64,000 bases of DNA from Bog-105 sp965277435 (GCA_965277435.1 OZ255821.1:6262001-6326000); one strand, 5' to 3'. Counted from the first letter of the stretch, positions 1 to 8,931 are shown. The notes: a model not told the origin generated them from the letters alone. Made by a program: numbers and translations.

Positions 1-1
1 C

Positions 2-3000
2 TGGTTCTGCGTGTCGAGCTTCAATCTCACTGCGCCTGGGCAGCCGCAACATGTGGATGGTGTTCGAGTCACGCCCACAATGCTCAACGCGCTCGGCGTC
101 AAGCCGCGGCTCGGCAGATGGTTCCGTGAAGCCGCAAAGGAATCGGGAAACTCCAATCTCGCCGTAATCTCTTATCGTCTGTGGCAGCGTTTGGGCGCGA
201 ACTCCGATTTGATAGGCCGGTCGCTTGTTCTAGACGGTCAAACCTATGTGGTCACCGGCGTTGCTCCGGAATGGTTCCATCTTCCCTTGTACGACATCCT
301 GGGGCAAGCAAATCAGGTTGACATATGGATTCCTATATCCCCGCAGTTCGCAAGGAGCGCCGGCGAAGACGGCTTGTTCTTAGGCTACGCGCGGCGCAAA
401 TCCAACATCGGCATGGAATTGGCCCGTCAGGACGTAAACCGCGTTTCGAAGGAACTCGCAAAAACGCATCCCGCGCAGTTCGCCAGAGTCACAGCTGGTA
501 TCCGCGATTTACGCGAGATTACCAATTTCGGCATCAAACCGACCCTGCTCATGTTGCTCGCAGCTGCCGCATTGCTATTGGTGATCACGTGCGCTAACGT
601 CTCCGGTCTGCTAGTCACACGCGCCATGTCGCGTTCCCGCGAAACGGCCATTCGCCTCGCATTGGGCGCCGGTCAAGCGCAAGTGATCCTGCAATATTTT
701 GCGGAAGGCCTCATCGTCGCACTAATAGGGGCCACGCTGGGTGTCCTGGTAAGTTATGCCTTGATCAGACTGGTTCTCTCTCTTGCAGCCGACACGATTC
801 CTTTCGCGGATGAGATCGCTCTCGATTGGAGCGTGATCACCTTTGCGGTCTTCACCGCCATTCTGGTGAGCTTGCTCACCAGTCTTGCGCCACTATGGCA
901 CGCGATGGACACCGCTCCGCATGAAGTTCTGAGCGACGGAACACGCGCCTCAGCTGGACTTCGCAGCCGCCGGCTTTCCCGCGCCCTCGTTGTCTGCGAG
1001 ATCGCTCTGGCCTTTACGCTACTCGCCGTGAGCGCCCTGTTCCTGGCCCAATTGCGTAAGCTCAATCAAACATCGCCAGGCTTCGATCCAAATCATCTGC
1101 TCACCTTTCAACTGCGAACAACCGATCCGCGCTACACGGACACTCAGAGAAAAGCCATCTCATACCAGAACCAACTGGTAGCCAGCGTGCAAACGGCTCC
1201 GGGCATTCTCGATGCGGCTCTCGTCAGTCATGTGCCGCTGGCCGGCTGCTGCTATACGACGCTTATCTATCCCGAAGGCCGGACCATGCCTCCGCATACC
1301 AACCTGGACATTAGCTTCCAGGTAGTAAGCCCTAACTACTTTCACCTGATGGGAATTCCGCTGACAGCCGGTAGATATTTAACTGCCTCCGATACCGGGA
1401 ATTCCCCGGGGTCGATTGTCATCAATGAGGCGGCAGCTAAGCACTTCTGGAATCGACCTGACGCTACCAGCGCCTTTGGGCGCGTCGACGAGCCGGACTT
1501 GCAGCGAAGCCGAGTTGTGGGAGTCGTCGCCGATGTGAAAAACGGCACCCTCAACAATGGAACCATGCCGGAGATGTATGTATCTTCTACCCTCGCGCCC
1601 ATGGACTGGATGAGCATGGTGGTGCGTTCCAATCTGCCCAAGATGGCTTTGGTTCCCGTTGTTCGTGCGGCCATACATCGCATCAACCCCACTCAGCCTA
1701 TTTACGACATCCGAACCGTGAATGAGATCGCTCAGGACTCGCTTACACTCGAACGCGCCACCTCTTTGCTCACCGCGTTTTTTGCCTGCGCCGCCTTGCT
1801 GCTTACTGCGTTAGGCGTCTACGGCGTCGTCGCCTATTCCGTCCGTCAACGCACTGTCGAATTCGGCACCCGCATGGCCCTCGGGGCAGTCAGCCGCGAC
1901 CTACTCAAACTCGTTCTCGGCAACGGTCTCAAAATGGCTATGGGCGGCCTCCTGCTCGGCGGACTGGCCGTTTATGCCACCACTGCGCTTCTGCTCAAAT
2001 CCGCAGTCCTGCATTCAGTAGAGCCTCTGCCCTTCGTGTACTCCACTGCCGCTATCGCCGCTCTTGCTCTTCTCGCCTCGGTCTACCCCGCCTGGCGAGC
2101 CACCCAGCTGACTCCTATGGTCGCGATCCGCAACGAACCGGAAACCATGTGGCTGCGCACTCGCGAACAGCTTCAGCGCGTCACTTTGGCTTTCCGCCCG
2201 CGCGAAGACGCCGGTCCCGAGATCTCCGAAAGCACCCTGCTCGCAGGCTTCGTCGACGCCACACGCCGCGCCGAGACATCCGGCAACGCTCTCGAATCCG
2301 CCCTCGCCTCTCTGTGCGAAACGCTCGGCGCGCAATCCGCTGTCCTGCTTGAAACCATCGAAGACAACCAACTCCGTTGCGTCGCATCCCTGCCCGCGTC
2401 GCTCGCCCTTTCCAATCTGACAAACCACGACGGCTTCCTCTTCCGGCGTCTCCGCTTCTACTCGCTGCCGCTTCCGCTCTCGCAAGCCGACTACGTCTCC
2501 TGGCTGCGCTGGGCCGCCGAACATCGGCCCGAATACGTCGCCGAACTCAGCGCGCTGCAACACGCAGAGATCCGCCTGGCCGTAGCCCTGCGCACCACCA
2601 GAGAAAACATCGGCCTGCTGCTTCTCGGACCGCCTCGCGACGGCGAAACCTACGGTCCTTCCGCCCGACGCGCTCTACGCACCTGTGCCGATCAACTCGC
2701 CCTCATGCTAGAAAACAGCCGCCTTACCGGACGCGTCGTGGAACAGGAAAAGTTGCGCCGCGATGTCGCGCTCGCCATCGAAGTGCAGAAACGCCTGCTG
2801 CCCGAAGCCTACCCCGAATCCTCCTACGGCGACGTCGCCGCCTTCACACTGCCCGCCCGCAGCGTCGGTGGCGATTACTACGACTTCATCAAAGTAGGCG
2901 ATCACGGCCTCGGCATCGCGCTCGCCGACGTAGCCGGAAAAGGCGTAGCCGCCGCCCTCATCATGTCGGTCGTACAGGCCTCGCTGCGCATTCTCACCGC

Positions 3001-3475
3001 TGAAGGCAATGTCACCCTTCCCGAGCTCGTCTCGAAGATGAACCGCTTTCTCCATCGCTCGACCGGCTTCAACAGCTACGCTACGTTTTTTTACGCCCAG
3101 CTCGACGAGGAAAACGGCCAGCTCAGCTACGTCAACGCCGGGCACAACCCGCCTTATCTCCTGCGCGCTGCCGAAGTCGAAGAACTCTCTACCGGCGGCA
3201 TGGTCATCGGTATGTTCGCGCAAGCCAGCTACGAAGAAGCCAAGGTCGATCTGCAATCCGGCGACGTGCTTGTCGCCTTTACCGACGGCGTTACCGAAGC
3301 CCTCAACATTGGAGAAGAAGAGTACGGCGAGGAACGCCTCAAAGAATTGTTGAAAAACGTCGCCCACCTTCCGGTAGGCGACATGTCAACCCGCATTACA
3401 AAAGCACTAAGAGAATGGATCGGCGACGCCCCGCAGCACGACGACCTGACCTTCCTCGTCTTCAAAGTAAAGTGA
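2..3475 (+). CDS. ADOP-type permease fused to GAF and SpoIIE-like PP2C phosphatase (5' partial)
   Basis: The reading frame is open from the window edge, so the true start lies upstream; GTG at 11 is only the first usable codon. Counting from that codon, residues ~1-160 are a MacB-type periplasmic domain, ~175-300 a first FtsX permease block (membrane helix, then the RETAIRLALGA cytoplasmic loop), ~330-560 a second periplasmic domain, and ~577-713 a second FtsX block (EFGTRMALGA). This is the architecture of acidobacterial duplicated orphan permeases. Unusually, the frame continues into a GAF-like region (~740-900) and a complete SpoIIE/RsbU-type phosphatase (~915-1154) with GGDYYD, DVAGKG, NAGHNPP, FTDGVTEA and QHDDLT, the metal-binding motifs of PP2C phosphatases. 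Inference: an envelope permease that relays a signal by serine phosphatase activity on a cytoplasmic partner such as an anti-anti-sigma factor. No such partner is seen in the window. It overlaps the next gene by four bases. Confidence 0.85.
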   Translation, partial: WFCVSSFNLTAPGQPQHVDGVRVTPTMLNALGVKPRLGRWFREAAKESGNSNLAVISYRLWQRLGANSDLIGRSLVLDGQTYVVTGVAPEWFHLPLYDILGQANQVDIWIPISPQFARSAGEDGLFLGYARRKSNIGMELARQDVNRVSKELAKTHPAQFARVTAGIRDLREITNFGIKPTLLMLLAAAALLLVITCANVSGLLVTRAMSRSRETAIRLALGAGQAQVILQYFAEGLIVALIGATLGVLVSYALIRLVLSLAADTIPFADEIALDWSVITFAVFTAILVSLLTSLAPLWHAMDTAPHEVLSDGTRASAGLRSRRLSRALVVCEIALAFTLLAVSALFLAQLRKLNQTSPGFDPNHLLTFQLRTTDPRYTDTQRKAISYQNQLVASVQTAPGILDAALVSHVPLAGCCYTTLIYPEGRTMPPHTNLDISFQVVSPNYFHLMGIPLTAGRYLTASDTGNSPGSIVINEAAAKHFWNRPDATSAFGRVDEPDLQRSRVVGVVADVKNGTLNNGTMPEMYVSSTLAPMDWMSMVVRSNLPKMALVPVVRAAIHRINPTQPIYDIRTVNEIAQDSLTLERATSLLTAFFACAALLLTALGVYGVVAYSVRQRTVEFGTRMALGAVSRDLLKLVLGNGLKMAMGGLLLGGLAVYATTALLLKSAVLHSVEPLPFVYSTAAIAALALLASVYPAWRATQLTPMVAIRNEPETMWLRTREQLQRVTLAFRPREDAGPEISESTLLAGFVDATRRAETSGNALESALASLCETLGAQSAVLLETIEDNQLRCVASLPASLALSNLTNHDGFLFRRLRFYSLPLPLSQADYVSWLRWAAEHRPEYVAELSALQHAEIRLAVALRTTRENIGLLLLGPPRDGETYGPSARRALRTCADQLALMLENSRLTGRVVEQEKLRRDVALAIEVQKRLLPEAYPESSYGDVAAFTLPARSVGGDYYDFIKVGDHGLGIALADVAGKGVAAALIMSVVQASLRILTAEGNVTLPELVSKMNRFLHRSTGFNSYATFFYAQLDEENGQLSYVNAGHNPPYLLRAAEVEELSTGGMVIGMFAQASYEEAKVDLQSGDVLVAFTDGVTEALNIGEEEYGEERLKELLKNVAHLPVGDMSTRITKALREWIGDAPQHDDLTFLVFKVK

Positions 3476-4203
3476 ATTGGCTTCGTGGGGTAGGCTTTAG
3501 CCTGCCAATTTTTCTATCACTTCTCTCTTGCCGTCGCATCGCACCCGATCCACTCCCCGGCCTTCCCCGCCTCGTCCTTTGGGCTTGGGAACGGCCTGAG
3601 CACCTCGAGTACATAGTTCCTCGAGCAACAGGCGTAGCGTATCTCGCCGGCACGATCCGCTTCGAAAAAACCGGTCTCCAGACCAGACCGCGCCTTCAAC
3701 CGCTCTTCCTCCCGCCCAACACTCCCTTGATAGCCGTAGTCCGTCTAGAATCCCCTGCTCACAGTCTGCCACAAGTAACCCCCTTCAGCCGCGAAATCCT
3801 GAATTTGGCTCAACGCCATCCCGTGCGCGCCCTGCAAATCGATTTCGACGCCCGTCGTTCGGAACACGGCTTCTACCGGCAGCTACTCGATCGCCTTCAC
3901 CACGACGCCCCAACCCAAACTCTGCAAATCACCGCACTCGTCTCCTGGTGCGAAGGCAACGACTGGCTGCGCGGTCTGCCTATCGCCGATGCGATACCCA
4001 TGTTCTTCCGCATGGGTATCGATCCGCACGCCTATGACGAGAAACTACGCGAACCGCTGTGCCGGTCGAGCCTGGGCATCTCGACCGACGAGTTCTGTCG
4101 ACCCATTCCGCCCCATCATCGCGTCTTCGTCTTCAATCCGCATCCCTGGACCCTCGCCGACTACCGAGCGGTCCTGACCGCGAGCAAACGATGGTTCTAT
4201 TAG
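3472..4203 (+). CDS. DUF3142 family lipoprotein
   Basis: The preferred start is GTG at 3472, which overlaps the TGA of the phosphatase fusion (GTGA), implying translational coupling. From there the protein is 243 residues and opens with a hydrophobic stretch ending in a lipobox-like LLSC, so it is probably an outer-envelope lipoprotein. The LVLWAWERPE and GVAYLAGTIR segments near the N-terminus and the DFDARRSE segment match the DUF3142 family, whose function is unknown. An upstream ATG at 3415 lies inside the phosphatase gene and would place an Arg-rich tail before the signal peptide, so I reject it. Part of the signal peptide is encoded by a copy of a dispersed palindromic repeat (3485-3507). 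It ends 9 bases before the convergent dps gene. Confidence 0.72.
   Translation: MNWLRGVGFSLPIFLSLLSCRRIAPDPLPGLPRLVLWAWERPEHLEYIVPRATGVAYLAGTIRFEKTGLQTRPRLQPLFLPPNTPLIAVVRLESPAHSLPQVTPFSREILNLAQRHPVRALQIDFDARRSEHGFYRQLLDRLHHDAPTQTLQITALVSWCEGNDWLRGLPIADAIPMFFRMGIDPHAYDEKLREPLCRSSLGISTDEFCRPIPPHHRVFVFNPHPWTLADYRAVLTASKRWFY
3485..3507 (+). repeat. 23-nt dispersed palindromic repeat, copy 1 (inside a coding region)
   Basis: The sequence contains the core AGGCTTTAGCCT, a short palindrome, flanked by TGGGG and GCCA. An exact reverse-complement copy lies at 7357-7379 between tsf and rpsB. Here it forms part of the signal-peptide codons of the DUF3142 lipoprotein. Confidence 0.8.
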
Positions 4204-4212
4204 TTCAACCGA

Positions 4213-4839
4213 TCAACCAGCGTTGCCCTTGACGCGCACCAGCGGCTCCGCCACCAGATGCTCCGCCACAAACCAGACTTCCGATTCATTGGCACGAATG
4301 ATGTCGCTAACCAGCAAATCATTGGTCCCGTCATCGCCGGCATCATCCGCTGTCTTGGCAAACTCATGCGCTTCCTTCAGGATGACTTCATGCGCCTCCA
4401 GCAGCCTGGATAATTGGACCGGTACTTCCTCCCGCCCGATCGGCGGTCTCTCGATCCGCGTCTGCTCGGCCACATCCTGCGGCATCGCCAGCGCAATTCC
4501 GCCTAACGCCTGAATCCGCTCCGCCAGCTTGTCCGTCAGCTTTACCTGCTTCTCATAGTGCTCGTCGAAAAGTAAGTGCAGTTGATAAAAAGTCGGCCCG
4601 GAGAGCTGCCAGTGATGCTTTTTGTACATATCCCGCAGCATCATCGTATCGGCAAGTACCTGGTTCAGGTTCCGCGTGCTCTCCAGCCGGACGTCTTCGC
4701 TGAGTCCCGCCGGCAGGTTTACGACCGTTCCAAAATCCTGCAGGATTTTGCCGCGCTGTCCGAGGATCGGCGCAGCTGGTTTCACGCCAGCCGAATGGCT
4801 GCCGTGTGATTCGTGAGTCTCTGTTTTTACTTTTGACAT
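4213..4839 (-). CDS. dps: Dps/ferritin-like DNA-binding stress protein
   Basis: A 208-residue protein of the Dps family: a dodecameric ferritin-like shell that oxidises and stores iron and can protect DNA. The ferroxidase signature is visible as H76-W77, H88, D92 and E96 within the HHWQLSG...LHLLFDEHYE region, which matches Dps ligand spacing. An N-terminal extension of about 45 residues, rich in His, Ser and Lys, precedes the helical core; in other Dps proteins such tails contact DNA. It lies 40 bases downstream of frr on the same strand, separated by a weak 6-bp inverted repeat (CGCCTG at 4842-4847, CAGGCG at 4859-4864), so read-through from the translation cluster is possible. The neighbour on the other side is convergent. 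Confidence 0.9.
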   Translation of the reverse strand: MSKVKTETHESHGSHSAGVKPAAPILGQRGKILQDFGTVVNLPAGLSEDVRLESTRNLNQVLADTMMLRDMYKKHHWQLSGPTFYQLHLLFDEHYEKQVKLTDKLAERIQALGGIALAMPQDVAEQTRIERPPIGREEVPVQLSRLLEAHEVILKEAHEFAKTADDAGDDGTNDLLVSDIIRANESEVWFVAEHLVAEPLVRVKGNAG

Positions 4840-4879
4840 AACGCCTGTTAGATGCTTCCAGGCGCTTTATTGCACTTGC

Positions 4880-5491
4880 TTACTTGAGCTCCAGAATCTC
4901 TTTTTCTTTCGCTTTGGACATGGTATCCATCTTCCCAATCTGTCCATCCGTAAGCTTCTGAATACTATCGAGCGCCTGGCGCTGGTCATCTTCGCTGATC
5001 AGCTTGTCTTTCAGCAACTTCTTCAACTCTTCGTTCGCGTCCCGCCGGGCGTTCCGCATGCCGACCCGACGCTCTTCTGCGATGTGGCTCAATTTCTTCG
5101 CCAGATCGCGTCGCCGCTCTTCGGTCAAGGGTGGAATCGGGATCCGAATCACCTTCCCGTCATTGGAGGGATTCACGCCCAAATCCGCACTGCGAATCGA
5201 TTTCTCGATCGCGCCGATCAGCGAGGCATCCCAGGGCTGCACCGTAATCATCGCCGGCTCCGGCACGTGCAATTGCGCCACCTGGTTGAGCGGCGTCGCC
5301 GTCCCGAAATAATCCACCCGCACACTGTCCAATAATCCGATGGAGGCCCGGCCGGTCCGAATGCTCGCCATCTCGTGCTGCAGATCGACCAGCACTTTTT
5401 CCATGCGGATGCGCGCGTTCGCTTCCACTTCCTTCACGCTTTTGAAATTGCTGCTGCTCGGCGGCGGAGTTGTTGCCTGTTCTGGTTTCAT
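4880..5491 (-). CDS. frr: Ribosome recycling factor
   Basis: A cytoplasmic factor that, with EF-G, splits post-termination ribosomes. The ATG at 5491 gives 203 residues with an N-terminal extension of about 18 residues over the usual ~185. Family hallmarks are the IRTGRAS segment near the N-terminus, VQPWDASLIGAIEKSI, and the RIPIPPLTEERRRDLAKKL segment. The open frame extends upstream into pyrH, but that part is a shadow of pyrH and is excluded. It begins 26 bases after the pyrH stop, the classic tsf-pyrH-frr order. Confidence 0.96.
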   Translation of the reverse strand: MKPEQATTPPPSSSNFKSVKEVEANARIRMEKVLVDLQHEMASIRTGRASIGLLDSVRVDYFGTATPLNQVAQLHVPEPAMITVQPWDASLIGAIEKSIRSADLGVNPSNDGKVIRIPIPPLTEERRRDLAKKLSHIAEERRVGMRNARRDANEELKKLLKDKLISEDDQRQALDSIQKLTDGQIGKMDTMSKAKEKEILELK

Positions 5492-5517
5492 ATAAAAGTT
5501 CAGCGCGGGCCTGCTAG

Positions 5518-6225
5518 CTACCGGATGATCGTTCCAATCTGCTCGCCCATCGCCATTCGCATTATATTGCCCGTGATTTTCAGATCGAAAACCATGATCG
5601 GCATTTTGTTGTCCCGGCACATCGCGACCGCTGAGGCGTCCATCACCGCCAGCGCCTTCGAAAGCACCTCTGTGTAGCTCACTTCTTCATACTTCACCGC
5701 GTCCGCGTGCTTCTTGGGATCCTTATCATACACGCCATCCACGCTCGTGGCCTTCGCAATGATCTCCGCGTGAATTTCCAGGCCGCGCAGCGTTGCCGCT
5801 GTATCGGTCGAAAAATAGGGATTGGATGTGCCCGCCGCGAAGATCACGATCCGCCCTTTTTCCAGGTGCCGGATCGCCCGCCGCCGGATGTATGGCTCCG
5901 CCACTTGATGCATCTGAATCGCAGTCATGACGCGCGTCTGAATCCCCAACTGTTCCAGCGCATCCTGAAACGCCAGCGCGTTAATCACCGTCGCCAGCAT
6001 TCCCATGTGGTCGCCGCTCACCCGGTCCATGTGATGCGCTGCCGCTGCTACCCCGCGAAAGATATTGCCTCCCCCCAGCACCAGGCCCACTTGCACGCCC
6101 GTTCGCGCCACATCGGCTACTTCGCCCGCCAGCGATCTCACCCGCTCCGGATCAAGGCCGAAGGAAAGCGGTCCGGCTAACGCCTCGCCGCTGATTTTAA
6201 GCAGTATACGTCCGAATTGTGCCAT
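5518..6225 (-). CDS. pyrH: Uridylate kinase
   Basis: A 235-residue UMP kinase of the amino-acid-kinase fold, which makes UDP from UMP and ATP in pyrimidine nucleotide synthesis. Visible motifs are KISGEAL at the N-terminus, the VLGGGNIFRG nucleotide loop around residue 50, and GTSNPYFSTDTAA, which contacts UMP. Length and start fit the family. It follows tsf by 55 bases and precedes frr by 26 bases on the same strand. Confidence 0.97.
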   Translation of the reverse strand: MAQFGRILLKISGEALAGPLSFGLDPERVRSLAGEVADVARTGVQVGLVLGGGNIFRGVAAAAHHMDRVSGDHMGMLATVINALAFQDALEQLGIQTRVMTAIQMHQVAEPYIRRRAIRHLEKGRIVIFAAGTSNPYFSTDTAATLRGLEIHAEIIAKATSVDGVYDKDPKKHADAVKYEEVSYTEVLSKALAVMDASAVAMCRDNKMPIMVFDLKITGNIMRMAMGEQIGTIIR

Positions 6226-6280
6226 TGAGTCGGTGTCGTCCGGCTCACCGTAACCGGCTGTCTCCTCTGTTTGGAATCGC

Positions 6281-7258
6281 TTACTCGGTCACCGGCAAAG
6301 GACTTTCCGCTACGCCCGGTGCATCCTGTGCATCGCCCACTTTGTACCGGATAAAACGCGAAACCGTGATGGTCTCGTTCATCTTCGAAGCCGCCGTTCG
6401 AATCAGTTCGTTTACCGTGATGGTGTTTTCGCGAATGAACGGCTGCTCCAGCAGGCAAACTTCTTCGTAATACTTGCTCATCCGGCCTTCGGCGATCTTG
6501 TCCACCATCTTCTCCGGTTTGCCTTCGTTGAGCGCCCGCTCCCGCTGAATGCTTCGCTCCGCCTCGAGCAAGTGTTCAGGGACATCGTTTTTGCTCACAA
6601 ATCGCGGATTCGCCGCCGCTACCTGCATCGCCAGGTCGCGCAACAGAGTCTTGAACTCCGCCTTGTCCAGCGAACCATCCGACTTCGTGTCTACTTCCAG
6701 CAGTACGCCAATCTGCGACCCCGCATGAATGTAGAATCCGACCGCGCCGCTCCCCTGAATCTCATAAAGTACAAAGCGCGACACGTTGATGTTCTCGCCC
6801 AGCTTGGCAATCTTTTCCTTCACGATGTCGGCCACCGTGTTACTAGCGTCCTTGCTGTACTTCTGCTCATACAACGCCTCGTGCGCCTTGAAGTTCGCCC
6901 GCTCGGCCTCTGTTACTTCTTCTACCCGCACGTACTTGGGCTTCGTTTCGGCGATATGCGCCGCAATGTCGGCGGTCAGCGATTGAAAATCCTCGGTCCG
7001 CGCCACGAAATCCGACTCGCAGTTCACTTCCACCAGCACGCCGAGCTTGCTGTCTGCGCTGATAAACGAACTAATCAGGCCCTGCTTGGTCGAGCGCGAT
7101 TCTTTCTTGCTGGCGCCCGCAATCCCGCGCTTCCGCAGCACCACTTCCGCTGCCGCCACATCGCCGTTCGTTTCCTGCAGCGCCTTCTTGCACTCCATCA
7201 TGCCCGCGCCGGTGCGCTCCCGAAGTTGCTTTACTAACTGTGCGCTTATCTCAGCCAT
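6281..7258 (-). CDS. tsf: Translation elongation factor Ts
   Basis: The nucleotide-exchange factor for EF-Tu. The start chosen is ATG 7258 (MAEISAQLV), giving 325 residues; the 11 extra codons upstream are not conserved in character. The N-terminal UBA-like region carries the EF-Ts signature RERTGAGMMECKKAL. Two core dimerisation repeats follow (VEVNCESDFVAR and the LLEVDTKSDG copy), then a C-terminal region with TVSRFIRYKVGD. It is longer than the E. coli protein (283 residues) but normal for multi-repeat forms. It lies between rpsB and pyrH; a strong hairpin separates it from rpsB. Confidence 0.97.
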   Translation of the reverse strand: MAEISAQLVKQLRERTGAGMMECKKALQETNGDVAAAEVVLRKRGIAGASKKESRSTKQGLISSFISADSKLGVLVEVNCESDFVARTEDFQSLTADIAAHIAETKPKYVRVEEVTEAERANFKAHEALYEQKYSKDASNTVADIVKEKIAKLGENINVSRFVLYEIQGSGAVGFYIHAGSQIGVLLEVDTKSDGSLDKAEFKTLLRDLAMQVAAANPRFVSKNDVPEHLLEAERSIQRERALNEGKPEKMVDKIAEGRMSKYYEEVCLLEQPFIRENTITVNELIRTAASKMNETITVSRFIRYKVGDAQDAPGVAESPLPVTE

Positions 7259-7293
7259 TAGAATCCTCTTAAAAATTCTCTCGTTACACACGT

Positions 7294-7326
7294 GAGGCGA
7301 CCGTATCGGTTTGGACCGGTCGCCTC
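7294..7326 (-). promoter_or_regulatory. 10-bp perfect hairpin in the rpsB-tsf intercistronic gap
   Basis: GAGGCGACCG (7294-7303) and CGGTCGCCTC (7317-7326) are perfect inverted repeats with a 13-nt loop. There is no immediate T-tract in the direction of transcription, so attenuation, RNA processing or mRNA stabilisation between rpsB and tsf is more likely than a strong terminator. Confidence 0.5.
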
Positions 7327-7356
7327 TGTTTTGGCGCGGCTTGCGGTTTTATGAGA

Positions 7357-7379
7357 TGGCAGGCTAAAGCCTACCCCAC
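7357..7379 (-). repeat. 23-nt dispersed palindromic repeat, copy 2 (intergenic)
   Basis: Exact reverse complement of the element at 3485-3507. It lies just downstream of the rpsB stop, between that stop and the 10-bp hairpin. Confidence 0.8.
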
Positions 7380-7382
7380 CAA

Positions 7383-8324
7383 CTAGTGCTCGCTTACGGT
7401 GGTCCCGACCGTTTCTTCTACCGGCGCTTCACTGCCTGGGCCCTTACGCGGTGGAACAGCTTCTTCCTCCACAGCGGAGGATGTCTCCTCTGGCGGAGTT
7501 CCCGTATTCAGACTCTCCGACATCAGCTGTTCCGCATATTTCGGGTCGAAGTACTGCGTATATTCTTCCGGCGTTCCTTCCGCGACTCTGTCATCGTCGC
7601 CCTCGCCTATCAGTTTCTCAGCCGCGAAGTCGGTCTCCGAAGCCAGTGACCGGCCCTCCACCACCGCGTCCGCAATCTTCGTCGTAAACAGCCGGATCGC
7701 GCGCAGCGCGTCATCATTGCCGGGAATCACGTAATCCACTTCATCCGGATCGCAATTGGTATCAACCACCGCCACCACTGGAATCCCCAACCGGCGCGCC
7801 TCTTTCACCGCAATCGCTTCTTTGTTCGAATCGATCACAAAGAGCATGTCCGGTAATCCGTTCATGTCCTTGATGCCCGCCAGGTTCTGCTGCAGATGCT
7901 TGCGCTCGCGCTCGAGCCGCCCCACTTCCTTCTTGGCGCGTCCTTCGTACGCCGTCTCCGACGCCATCGCGTCCAGCTCTTTCAATCGCTTGATCGAACG
8001 CTGCACCGTCGTGATGTTCGTCAGCAATCCGCCCAGCCACCGCTGGTTCACGTAATACTGCCCGGCGCGCGAAGCTTCTTCGGCAATTGCTTCCTGCGCC
8101 TGCCGCTTGGTGCCGACAAACAAAACCGTCTTGCCTGCCGCCGCCATTTCGCCTACATACCGCATCGCGTCTTTGAAGAGCTTCAGCGTCTTCTGTAAAT
8201 CAACGATGTAAATGCCGTTACGTTCGCCAAAGATGTACTCCTTCATCTTTGGATTCCAGCGCTTGGTCTGGTGCCCGAAGTGAACGCCAGCTTCGAGCAA
8301 TTCCTTCATTGAAATTGATGGCAA
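7383..8324 (-). CDS. rpsB: 30S ribosomal protein S2
   Basis: A 313-residue S2 protein with ISMKELLEAGVHFGHQTKRWNPKM at its N-terminus (the S2 signature is split here into ISMKELLEAG and VHFGHQTKRW) and VDTNCDPDEVDYVIPGNDDA in the core. The last ~60 residues are an acidic low-complexity tail beyond the usual ~240 residues. The start is TTG at 8324: an AAGGAGG ribosome-binding site sits four to five bases upstream, whereas the next ATG (8309) would be too far from it. It precedes tsf as in most bacteria. Confidence 0.95.
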   Translation of the reverse strand: MPSISMKELLEAGVHFGHQTKRWNPKMKEYIFGERNGIYIVDLQKTLKLFKDAMRYVGEMAAAGKTVLFVGTKRQAQEAIAEEASRAGQYYVNQRWLGGLLTNITTVQRSIKRLKELDAMASETAYEGRAKKEVGRLERERKHLQQNLAGIKDMNGLPDMLFVIDSNKEAIAVKEARRLGIPVVAVVDTNCDPDEVDYVIPGNDDALRAIRLFTTKIADAVVEGRSLASETDFAAEKLIGEGDDDRVAEGTPEEYTQYFDPKYAEQLMSESLNTGTPPEETSSAVEEEAVPPRKGPGSEAPVEETVGTTVSEH

Positions 8325-8471
8325 CCTGCCTCCTTGAAATGGTTAACGGGCGACTCTTCATAAGTCACGCGGCCCAAAGCGGAATTTGCGTGGTATGAAA
8401 TCCGTCCGGTTGGGCGATGGATGGCCGCAAACCACCCGTCGCTGATTCGGCTGAAAAAACGAAAAGAGATA

Positions 8472-8870
8472 CTAGCGCTTAGAAAACTGGAAGCGCTTGC
8501 GAGCGCCTTTTTGGCCGTACTTCTTCCGCTCATGTTCGCGCGCATCGCGCGTCAGAAATCCGAGTTGCTTCAGCTTCCCGCGCAATTCGGTGTTGAACTC
8601 AATCAAAGCTCTGGCAATCCCCAGACGGGCCGCGCCGGCTTGCCCGGTCACGCCTCCCCCATCCGCCAAGATCATCACATCGAAGCGGTCCGCGAGTTCT
8701 GCAGCCAGCAAGGGTTGCCGGACGTAGGCGCGGGCCGATTCATTGACGAAATAGTTCTCAAAAGGCCGGTGATTGACCGTAATCTGGCCCTTCCCCGGGC
8801 GCAGGAACACACGAGCTGTCGCCGTTTTGCGACGCCCCGTTCCCAACTGCTGTACTAACTTCGCTGGCAT
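8472..8870 (-). CDS. rpsI: 30S ribosomal protein S9
   Basis: A 132-residue S9 protein. GTGRRKTATARVFLRPG near the N-terminus, GGGVTGQAGAARLGIARAL in the middle and the invariant C-terminal KR (FQFSKR, which reaches the ribosomal P site) all identify it. It follows rplM by 61 bases, the usual rplM-rpsI pair. The 147 bases between it and rpsB hold no gene and no convincing promoter. Confidence 0.97.
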   Translation of the reverse strand: MPAKLVQQLGTGRRKTATARVFLRPGKGQITVNHRPFENYFVNESARAYVRQPLLAAELADRFDVMILADGGGVTGQAGAARLGIARALIEFNTELRGKLKQLGFLTRDAREHERKKYGQKGARKRFQFSKR

Positions 8871-8931
8871 TTATTCTTTCAACAAACCAGGCCCCGCCCT
8901 GCCCCGCAGGCAGTCAAACAGGTCCGGAACG

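Noticed and set aside
2708..3367. 219-codon open frame on the minus strand inside the phosphatase domain
   Set aside because: High-GC shadow: it lies wholly within a clear SpoIIE domain and its translation has no domain-like pattern.
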